Shown here: positions 1-4,628 of the stretch, piece by piece
Layout of the letters: each line of letters starts with the position of its first letter
Position numbering within the stretch: the first letter of the stretch is position 1
The notes under the pieces: generated by a model
What the model saw: only the letters and a program-made list of their open reading frames with translations
What the model was told of the DNA's origin: nothing
Databases searched by the model: none
Made by a program: the position numbers and the translations under genes
Assembly (NCBI GenBank): GCA_044368415.1
Contig: JBIPLJ010000138.1
Location: 1-5,324 of the forward strand
Direction of reading: 5' to 3'
Length of the DNA: 5,324 nucleotides
Source: UBA4615 sp044368415
GTDB lineage: Bacteria; Pseudomonadota; Gammaproteobacteria; Burkholderiales; Burkholderiaceae_E

Positions 1-58
1 GAGTCGGCACCATTCTTTTCAATGGGTTAGTCTGAAATTTGGTGCTGCTAGAATTGTT

Positions 59-80
59 CTGGGTAGCACCTGGGTAGCAC
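59..80. repeat. 11-bp perfect tandem direct repeat (two copies)
   Basis: The unit CTGGGTAGCAC occurs twice back to back (59-69 and 70-80). It lies about 40 bp past the stop codon of the minus-strand terminase-like gene, in a stretch with no recognisable coding sequence. Two copies of 11 bp are unlikely by chance, but the function is unknown. A recombinase or repressor binding site near a phage module is possible. Confidence 0.6.
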
Positions 81-120
81 GAAAACCTATTTCGCCCTCA
101 AGTTCTTTAGATGCGGATTC

Positions 121-603
121 TCATTCGGCTGCGAGCTTTTGTGCGGCCATCACCGCTCCCCGCAGCGCTTGGCGCTGCTCCCGGGTCAGCAAGGATGCAT
201 CAATCGTTTTGACCACCGGCTGCACCTGAACCGGTCCACCGTCGCCGCCAGTGTGTTCCAGCCGCTGTGCATCATGCCAGCCAGAAGCAGCCCGGCTTCT
301 GTTCTTTAAAGCAAGCATGACCAACTGAGCGTTGCCTGTGGCGCCTTCAGCCATGGCGATGGCCTTACGCTCCCAGAACAGCAAAGCCTGCTGGCGGCCC
401 TCCTGCACGGCCTGCAGAAATTCAGGATGACGGTTCTGCCAGTCAAAAACGACGCGGGCGGAAATTCCAATGGAGGCGGCTGCGGCTTCAAGGCTGAGGC
501 CTGTTGCCATGGCTTTAACCAAAGCGTCGCTAATTTCTTTGCTGTAGCGTGTGGGCCTTCCGGGGCCGGGAGATTGGACTTTCGGGGCAAATGGTTTGGA
601 CAT
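121..603 (-). CDS. Phage terminase small subunit-like protein (helix-turn-helix DNA-binding)
   Basis: This is a 160-residue protein resembling the small terminase subunits of tailed phages, which recognise the packaging site on viral DNA and hand it to the large ATPase/nuclease subunit. Seen in the sequence: a basic, Pro/Gly-rich N-terminus with GRPTRY (residues 15-20), as in many of these proteins. A helix-turn-helix follows at about 36-62 (LSLEAAAASIGISARVVFDW), then a helical, charged middle. Next comes an LALKNRSRAASGWHDAQ segment (98-113) matching the 'LKNR...W.D' signature that precedes the variable C-terminus. The length is usual for the family. The ATG at 601-603 is the only reasonable start, since the next Met is residue 32. 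There is no Shine-Dalgarno; instead a promoter ends 5 bp before the ATG, implying leaderless translation. No large terminase, portal or capsid gene is visible, although only 120 bp remain downstream. It could also be an orphan HTH regulator derived from a terminase. Confidence 0.85.
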   Translation of the reverse strand: MSKPFAPKVQSPGPGRPTRYSKEISDALVKAMATGLSLEAAAASIGISARVVFDWQNRHPEFLQAVQEGRQQALLFWERKAIAMAEGATGNAQLVMLALKNRSRAASGWHDAQRLEHTGGDGGPVQVQPVVKTIDASLLTREQRQALRGAVMAAQKLAAE

Positions 604-608
604 GTTAT

Positions 609-637
609 ATTATAACAAACACGTTCATTTCTGACAA
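609..637 (-). promoter_or_regulatory. Sigma70-type promoter of the terminase-like gene (predicted leaderless)
   Basis: On the minus strand, TTGTCA (632-637, 5/6 of consensus) and TATAAT (609-614, 6/6) are separated by exactly 17 bp. The surrounding DNA is AT-rich. The -10 box ends 5 bp before the ATG, so initiation about 7 bp downstream of it falls on the first bases of the start codon (602-603). There is no room for a ribosome binding site. A 6-bp inverted repeat with a 1-bp centre, GTTATA-T-TATAAC (604-616), covers the -10 region and start point and could be an operator. Confidence 0.75.
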
Positions 638-693
638 TAATATTTAGTGCATCTGCATGTTGGATTTCCTCAGCAAACAAAGAGGGTGTCTAG

Positions 694-727
694 AAAACTC
701 GGGCCTATTCAAACTGAATAGCTCGAG
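694..727 (-). terminator. Predicted rho-independent terminator downstream of the Bug receptor gene
   Basis: Read on the minus strand, CTCGAG + CTATTCA pairs across a GTT loop with TGAATAG + (bulged G) + CCCGAG. This gives a 13-bp stem with one G-U pair and one bulge, followed at once by TTTT (694-697 on the plus strand as AAAA). It lies about 75 nt past the stop codon of the receptor gene at 801, in the right orientation to end that transcript before the terminase promoter. The U-tract is short, so efficiency is uncertain. Confidence 0.55.
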
Positions 728-749
728 AGCGTCTCTGTTTCGACCCATA

Positions 750-775
750 CCCCCGCTTAGGGGGGGCGACTTTTT
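750..775 (+). terminator. C5/G7 hairpin followed by T5, possible terminator
   Basis: CCCCC (750-754), loop GCTTA, and a run of seven G (760-766) are followed by CGAC and TTTTT (771-775). The outer TCG/CGA could add pairs. The T-run follows on the plus strand, but no plus-strand gene lies upstream in the window. It may protect the receptor gene from antisense transcription, be a relic, or simply stabilise the 3' end of the receptor mRNA. The 4-nt gap before the T-run weakens the terminator call. Confidence 0.35.
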
Positions 776-800
776 GTTCATTATTATCTAATTTGGCGGC

Positions 801-1775
801 TCAACCGCCTGTGATCCCTGCGGCTCTAACTGTAGCGGCTATTGTCTCGCGCTGCGCGGAGAGGAAGCCGCCAAAGGAAGCTGGATCTGAACCCACCGGC
901 ACCGCACCCATAGTGGCCAGTCTTTCACGTACCGCATATTGCCCAACAGCGTGCTGCGCCGCCTGATGAAGGCGGGCAATAGCCGCGGCTGGCGTTCCTG
1001 CTGGTGCAAACAAGCCGTTCCATTCCTGGAAAACAAAACCAGGGACGGCCCCTTCGCCTGCAGTAGGGACATCCGGCAAGGACGCCATTCTTTCGGGGCT
1101 GAGGATCGCTAGGGGGATAACCTTACCCTCTCTGGCGAGCGCAACGGTTGAACCTGCAGTGACAACTGCAAAGGCCACATTCCCAGCCATAACGTCCTGC
1201 AGCGCAGGTGCGGCGCCCCGGTAAGGGACATGGGTGGCTCGAACGCCAGCCTGCCTCAGCAGGCTTTCACCGGCGATGTGGGGCCCAGTACCGTTCCCTG
1301 AGGACCCATAGGAGAGGTCTGCGCCGGGTTGTTTGAGGCGTTCCAGTAATTGGGCCAAGGAGCGGATGGGAAGATTTGGGTTGCCAACCACGATGATCGG
1401 CTGGGTCACCACCAAGCTGACGGGTGCAAAGGCGCGGGCGTAATCAAAGGGGAGATCTCGTATCAAGAGCGGATTGATGACATGGCCCAACGCATCAAGC
1501 AGCAGGGTGTGGCCGTCCGCTGGAGCTTGTGAGGCAGCGGCAGCCCCGATTGATCCGCCAGCACCGGCACGGTTCTCGACTATTACGGACTGCCCTAGCA
1601 CCTCTGACATGGGGCTGGCGATCAGGCGGGCAACGGTATCGATGCCCCCGCCAGGGGGGTAGGGCGCTATCAAGCGGACTGGGCGGCTCGGAAAGGCTTG
1701 GGCTTCCCCTTCACTCGGTACAAGGCCCAGGGCGGCAGCGGGCAGAAAAGATATGACGGACCTGCGGTTGAGCAC
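801..1775 (-). CDS. Bug/TctC-family tripartite tricarboxylate transporter substrate-binding protein
   Basis: This is a 324-residue periplasmic solute receptor of the Bug (TctC) family. These proteins capture small carboxylates or related acids, and in complete systems deliver them to a TctA/TctB membrane pair. Neither partner is in the window, and orphan Bug receptors are common. The N-terminus, with RR at 4-5, a hydrophobic stretch and AQA at 25-27, is an export signal with a likely cut after residue 27; the twin Arg makes Tat export possible. Family landmarks visible are PVRLIAPYPPGGGIDTVAR (32-50, the ligand loop), VVENRAGAGGSIG-like text at about 65-77, a YGSSGNGTGPHIAGE block, HVPYRGAAPALQDVMAG, and LPDVPTAGE...EWNGLFAPAGTPA near the C-terminus. 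The start is a GTG (1773-1775), chosen because AGGAG lies 9 nt upstream and the signal peptide begins there. Length and order are typical and the gene looks intact. Ligand identity cannot be read from the sequence. Confidence 0.95.
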   Translation of the reverse strand: MLNRRSVISFLPAAALGLVPSEGEAQAFPSRPVRLIAPYPPGGGIDTVARLIASPMSEVLGQSVIVENRAGAGGSIGAAAASQAPADGHTLLLDALGHVINPLLIRDLPFDYARAFAPVSLVVTQPIIVVGNPNLPIRSLAQLLERLKQPGADLSYGSSGNGTGPHIAGESLLRQAGVRATHVPYRGAAPALQDVMAGNVAFAVVTAGSTVALAREGKVIPLAILSPERMASLPDVPTAGEGAVPGFVFQEWNGLFAPAGTPAAAIARLHQAAQHAVGQYAVRERLATMGAVPVGSDPASFGGFLSAQRETIAATVRAAGITGG

Positions 1776-1816
1776 GAGGGATATCTCCTGGCTGCCATTC
1801 TGAACTTAATGTAAAA

Positions 1817-1845
1817 ACGATATTGGGCCGTTCGGCAAACATCAA
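1817..1845 (-). promoter_or_regulatory. Candidate promoter for the Bug receptor gene
   Basis: On the minus strand, TTGATG (1840-1845, 4/6 of consensus) and TATCGT (1817-1822, 4/6) are spaced by 17 bp. A start near position 1810 would leave a leader of about 35 nt that contains the AGGAG ribosome site. The match is moderate. Support comes from its position and from the inverted repeat at 1830-1854 that overlaps its -35 box. Confidence 0.35.
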
Positions 1846-1854
1846 TCGCCGAAC
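1830..1854. promoter_or_regulatory. Operator-like perfect inverted repeat (7-11-7)
   Basis: GTTCGGC (1830-1836) and GCCGAAC (1848-1854) are perfect inverted copies separated by 11 bp. They flank and overlap the -35 element of the candidate receptor promoter and lie 24 bp before the small plus-strand ORF. The geometry suits binding by a dimeric regulator acting on both divergent units. The LysR protein encoded at 2428-3279 is an obvious candidate, but this is inference. Confidence 0.45.
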
Positions 1855-1869
1855 CGAAGGCGTCCGCTT

Positions 1870-1876
1870 GGGGGTG
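1870..1876 (+). promoter_or_regulatory. Ribosome binding site of the 35-aa ORF
   Basis: GGGGGTGAT directly before the ATG at 1879 matches the anti-Shine-Dalgarno complement GGAGGTGAT at 8 of 9 bases, with the GGGGG core 4 nt from the start codon. It is the strongest ribosome site upstream of the secreted-protein gene, which has none of its own, and it is what makes the short ORF credible. Confidence 0.55.
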
Positions 1877-1878
1877 AT

Positions 1879-1986
1879 ATGATCATTTTTGAGCAGATCA
1901 TCGGTGAGATACTGATGCGCATCATTCTCGATTTGGTGAAAATGGCGGGTGTATTAGGCCAATTGGCAGTGAATGGCGTGTCATGA
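1879..1986 (+). CDS. Small ORF, 35 aa, predicted amphipathic peptide or leader, coupled to the next gene
   Basis: An ATG at 1879 opens 35 codons ending in TGA at 1984-1986. Its stop overlaps the start of the next gene as ATGA. A good ribosome site precedes it, whereas the downstream gene lacks one, a pattern typical of translational coupling. The peptide begins MIIFEQIIGEILMRII and is rich in Ile, Leu, Val and Gly. On a helical wheel Q6, E10, R14, D18, K21, Q28 and N32 fall within roughly 120 degrees, with E5 the one charged residue off that face, so an amphipathic, membrane-associating helix is plausible. No family is recognised. It could be a genuine microprotein, or a leader peptide whose translation controls the secreted protein downstream. 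It could also be fortuitous, given that 35 codons is short. Confidence 0.5.
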   Translation: MIIFEQIIGEILMRIILDLVKMAGVLGQLAVNGVS

Positions 1987-2423
1987 GCAAGCAGGCAGTA
2001 TTTCCTGCCAAGTATGTCATCATATTTGCGCTAACCTTATTTCTTCTCGTGGGCGCAAATCCCCGAAGCGGAGAATTTTCATCTAAAGTCATGGCAAATG
2101 GCCTGCCACAAAAAATCGGCGAATGCTCAGTCACTCGAATTGAAGAGATTAGTACCCGGCTTGTGAATTCCACAACGGGAGCGAGGGTACCCGGCTCTGG
2201 TTCGGCAGTCTCGTTTAGAAATGGTGGCTATCAAGTTTCCTATAATGACGAGGAAGAAATTAGCCGCTCCAGAGTCGGGGATCGCGTTAGAATGTGCCTT
2301 GTCACAATTCCAGAAGGCTGCCCACGCGGTGATACTCGGGGCCTTCGTTATACGACAACTAATCTTAGAACCCGAGATCAATGGACCTTACCGGACTCGC
2401 CGCATAGCTGCGGGGGCGCTTGA
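1983..2423 (+). CDS. Hypothetical exported or membrane-anchored four-cysteine protein
   Basis: This is a 146-residue protein of unknown function. A short basic N-terminus is followed by a hydrophobic segment at about 11-25 (YVIIFALTLFLLVGA), which is either a Sec signal peptide with possible cleavage after VGA at 25 or a single N-terminal anchor. The remainder is polar and should lie outside the cytoplasm. It contains four cysteines (C48, C105, C113, C143) that could form two disulfides. It also has Gly/Ser-rich and aromatic motifs, GSGSAVSFRNGGYQVSY (71-87) and YTTTNLRTRDQWTLPD (123-138), suggesting a small beta-rich domain. The phrase-like, even pattern suggests a conserved family, but I cannot name one. 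The ATG is preferred because it overlaps the stop of the upstream small ORF; no in-frame ATG, GTG or TTG lies between it and the preceding in-frame stop at 1905. Its own ribosome site is weak. The LysR gene follows closely. Confidence 0.75.
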   Translation: MSKQAVFPAKYVIIFALTLFLLVGANPRSGEFSSKVMANGLPQKIGECSVTRIEEISTRLVNSTTGARVPGSGSAVSFRNGGYQVSYNDEEEISRSRVGDRVRMCLVTIPEGCPRGDTRGLRYTTTNLRTRDQWTLPDSPHSCGGA

Positions 2424-2427
2424 GCTG

Positions 2428-3279
2428 GTGCGCTGCTTTGCTGCCCTGGTCGAAGGCGGCAGCCTTTCGCGCGCCGCCGAAATCTTGGGCCTGAGTCAGC
2501 CCACTATCTCGGTTACCCTGACGGGTTTGGAGCGAGCCTGTGGCAGTTTGTTATTTTATCGTCGTCCTCGCATCGCCTTGACTGATGCAGGGCAGGATTT
2601 ACTGGCCCGCGCCCGGCTGGTGCTGGGCCGCATGGATGAGCTGGAAAACACGATGCAGCAATCCCGCGACTTAAGTCGCGGCAGCATTGCCATCGGCCTG
2701 TCGACGCCGGCGCACGCCATGCCATGCATCGCTGCCCTGATGGCGGCCTATCCGGAGGTGAGGATCCGCACTCGGCTGGGCAATACGCATGGGTTGCTGG
2801 AAGCACTCGCCGCCTGTGAGATCGAGGTCGCGATTATGACCCTGACAAGGCCAGTGGAGGGCATGTCCTGTACTTTGCTGGTCAGGCAGCGCCTTATTGC
2901 CTGCGTGCCGGCTTCAATGCCGCGTGCGGGGATCAGCCTTGTGCAACTGGCCGAAGGGCCATTGGTTTTGCGCGAGCCAGGTTCGATGACCCGCGCCATG
3001 ATGGAGACGGCCTTTGCGGCGCAGGGCCTTTCTGGCCGCATTGCTCTGGAGGTAGGAAGCCGAGAAGCCGCCAGAGAGGCTGTGGCCGCCGGTATCGGGA
3101 TTAGTGTCGTTCTGGATGGTGAAGCATGGCAGGACCAGCGCTTAATGGCTGTCCCGATACTGGGTGAGCCGATCGAAGGCGGTGTCTATGCCGTGGCCCT
3201 GCCGGAATCGCTCGATCTGCCCGCAGTCCGGGCCTTCGTGGCTTTAAGTGCTGATACGGCAAACCGGACGGCCCTCTGA
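2428..3279 (+). CDS. LysR-family transcriptional regulator (phosphonate-catabolism-associated type suspected)
   Basis: This is a LysR-type regulator, 283 residues from the proposed GTG. The winged helix-turn-helix is clear: FAALVEGGSLSRAAEILGL then SQPTISVTLTGLE (4-35), followed by the wing and linker helix. The periplasmic-binding-protein-like effector domain begins at G85 (GSIAIGLSTPA). Blocks LREPGSMTR (181-189) and EVGSREAAREAVAAGIGIS (208-226) resemble LysR proteins associated with 2-aminoethylphosphonate breakdown, as I remember that family; this is unverified. The start is uncertain. The reading frame stays open upstream to an ATG at 2221, with GTG at 2329 and TTG at 2299, but everything before about 2419 overlaps the secreted-protein gene and lacks LysR similarity. 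GTG 2428 lies 4 bp after that gene's stop, consistent with coupling, yet it leaves helix 1 about five residues shorter than usual. It probably controls the divergent receptor, the ABC operon downstream, or both. Confidence 0.88.
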   Translation: MRCFAALVEGGSLSRAAEILGLSQPTISVTLTGLERACGSLLFYRRPRIALTDAGQDLLARARLVLGRMDELENTMQQSRDLSRGSIAIGLSTPAHAMPCIAALMAAYPEVRIRTRLGNTHGLLEALAACEIEVAIMTLTRPVEGMSCTLLVRQRLIACVPASMPRAGISLVQLAEGPLVLREPGSMTRAMMETAFAAQGLSGRIALEVGSREAAREAVAAGIGISVVLDGEAWQDQRLMAVPILGEPIEGGVYAVALPESLDLPAVRAFVALSADTANRTAL

Positions 3280-3497
3280 CGAGCTTAGAGTTTCAGCCGC
3301 TGGCGCATCGCGCGTGGATAGGTGCGCGCAGCTGACTTTCGCGCTGGTGCTGCGCTGTTGGAGCAGCGCGTCATCACGCATCATCGAGTAAGGCATCTGC
3401 CCGATCAGGCAGCCATGTCCATAATCTTTCACCGGAATGCCGCGCGGCTGAAACATTTGGCCCGTAACCCTCCGCGAGTATTTTTGGAGTGGTCACA
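3280..3497. other. Spacer between LysR gene and ABC operon, with two mutually exclusive hairpins
   Basis: The stretch holds no convincing gene. GCGCAGC (3326-3332) can pair with GCTGCGC (3349-3355), while GCGCTG (3352-3357) can pair with CAGCGC (3364-3369) across a 6-nt loop. The two stems share bases and exclude each other. No T-tract follows either, so they are not classical terminators. The ABC operon promoter is expected here or upstream, but I found no good -35/-10 pair. A minus-strand frame at 3244-3456 is open but not recognisable. Confidence 0.4.
3486..3489 (+). promoter_or_regulatory. Ribosome binding site that sets the ATPase start
   Basis: GGAG sits 8 nt before the ATG at 3498. 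A longer reading from GTG at 3489 would place the start codon on this site itself, so the ATG is preferred. Confidence 0.7.
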
Positions 3498-4628
3498 ATG
3501 CCCGGTGTCAAGCTTCGGGACATTACGAAGCAGTTTGGTACGACACAGGTTTTGCGAGGCGTGTCTTTGGCGGTCGAAGAAGGTGAATTTCTTGCCATCC
3601 TCGGTCCATCAGGCTGCGGCAAATCGACGCTGCTTCGTATCATCGCGGGGCTGGAAACAGCAGATAGCGGTGAGGTGTTCATTGGTGACCGCCAAGTAGA
3701 TTCGCTGCCTGCCAAGGCACGAGACTTGGCCATGGTTTTCCAATCTTACGCTTTGTATCCCTACATGACCGTGGCCGCGAATATAGCGTTGCCACTCGAA
3801 ATGCGCCGGCTCTCTGCCTTGCAGCGTCTGCCGTTCTTGGGTGCAATTCTCCCCGGCACGCGGGCGACGCGAGACCTCATTGCGCGCGATGTGGAGGCAG
3901 TGGCTAGTCCTTTAGGGCTTCAAGGCCTTCTGGGCCGAAAGCCCGCGCAGCTCTCCGGCGGTCAGCGCCAACGTGTGGCACTCGCGCGCGCCATGGTGCG
4001 CCACCCGGCGGCTTTTTTGATGGATGAACCGCTGTCAAATCTCGATGCGCGCCTTCGCGCTGATGCGCGTGCTGAGATTGTCTCGCTCACGCGGCGGCTT
4101 GGTGTCACCACGCTTTACGTTACGCATGACCAATCCGAAGCTATGGCTATGGCGGATCGGGTGGCAGTGATGGAAGGGGGCAATCTGCTGCAATTAGCAT
4201 CGCCCCAAACACTTTATGATGACCCACAGAGCCTCGCCGTTGCGCGTTTTGTTGGTACGCCGCCAATCAATATCTGGACCATCGAGATTGCTGGAAACGG
4301 GTCCATAACATGTTGCGGCCAGCGGCTTCCGTTCCACGCCAAGTCATCCTCTGGTCCAGCGCTGATGGGCCTGCGTCCCGAAAATCTGGAAATCCATCAG
4401 GATGGTATTCCCGCCAGAGTCCTGCGCCTGGAAAGGCTTGGCATGGAAACACTGGTGCATTGTCATATTGCCGGCCTGACTGGAACAACGATCCTGCGCC
4501 TCACGCCGAGCGCCGCCGAGCAGCTTATTGGTTTTGAGAATGTGAAGCTCATGCCCAAGAAAGCGCTTCTCTTTGACCTTCAAGGCAATAGAATAGCCGT
4601 GGCGGAAAGCGCGCGGATTGATGCGTAA
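3498..4628 (+). CDS. MalK/UgpC-type ABC transporter ATP-binding protein
   Basis: This is the 376-residue cytoplasmic ATPase of a CUT1-like ABC importer. All nucleotide-binding motifs are intact: Walker A GPSGCGKST (36-44), Q-loop Q82 in VFQSYALYP, signature LSGGQ (152-156), Walker B AFLMDE (172-177), D-loop SNLD (180-183) and switch His H210 in VTHDQSEAMAMADR. The C-terminal TOBE-type regulatory domain is recognisable from the GLRPENLEI block onward. The signature motif lies about 18 residues further from Walker A than in E. coli MalK, because of extra sequence at roughly 103-125 (RRLSALQRLPFLGAILPG) in the helical subdomain that contacts the permeases. Family members import sugars, polyols, glycerol-3-phosphate and similar solutes; the substrate here is not evident. 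ATG 3498 was chosen over GTG 3489 because GGAG lies 8 nt upstream. The 3' end overlaps the permease gene by 8 bp. Confidence 0.95.
   Translation: MPGVKLRDITKQFGTTQVLRGVSLAVEEGEFLAILGPSGCGKSTLLRIIAGLETADSGEVFIGDRQVDSLPAKARDLAMVFQSYALYPYMTVAANIALPLEMRRLSALQRLPFLGAILPGTRATRDLIARDVEAVASPLGLQGLLGRKPAQLSGGQRQRVALARAMVRHPAAFLMDEPLSNLDARLRADARAEIVSLTRRLGVTTLYVTHDQSEAMAMADRVAVMEGGNLLQLASPQTLYDDPQSLAVARFVGTPPINIWTIEIAGNGSITCCGQRLPFHAKSSSGPALMGLRPENLEIHQDGIPARVLRLERLGMETLVHCHIAGLTGTTILRLTPSAAEQLIGFENVKLMPKKALLFDLQGNRIAVAESARIDA

Noticed and set aside
1..13. GAGTCGGCACCA at the left edge, resembling a tRNA 3' end (attachment site)
   Set aside because: The T-stem and acceptor stem do not fit: too few bases lie between the apparent T-loop and the terminal CCA.
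1..13. Minus-strand ATG at 11-13 as the start of a further phage gene
   Set aside because: Only four codons remain in the window and the preceding bases (GAAAAGA) are a poor ribosome site.
41..70. GGTGCT/AGCACC inverted repeat as terminator of the terminase-like gene
   Set aside because: Only 6 bp with an 18-nt loop and no adequate T-run on the minus strand.
306..680. Minus-strand 124-codon frame overlapping the terminase-like gene
   Set aside because: Low-complexity shadow of the terminase-like reading frame with no recognisable domain; it starts upstream of the strong promoter.
1350..1756. Plus-strand open frames within the receptor gene
   Set aside because: They are antisense to a clear Bug-family protein and resemble no protein family.
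3463..3484. TTGGCC-N16-TATTTT (on the plus strand just before the ATPase) as the ABC operon promoter
   Set aside because: Initiation would fall downstream of the GGAG ribosome site, removing it from the mRNA, and both boxes are weak.
4267..4583. Open frames on both strands inside the 3' half of the ATPase gene
   Set aside because: Shadows of the intact TOBE-domain coding sequence.
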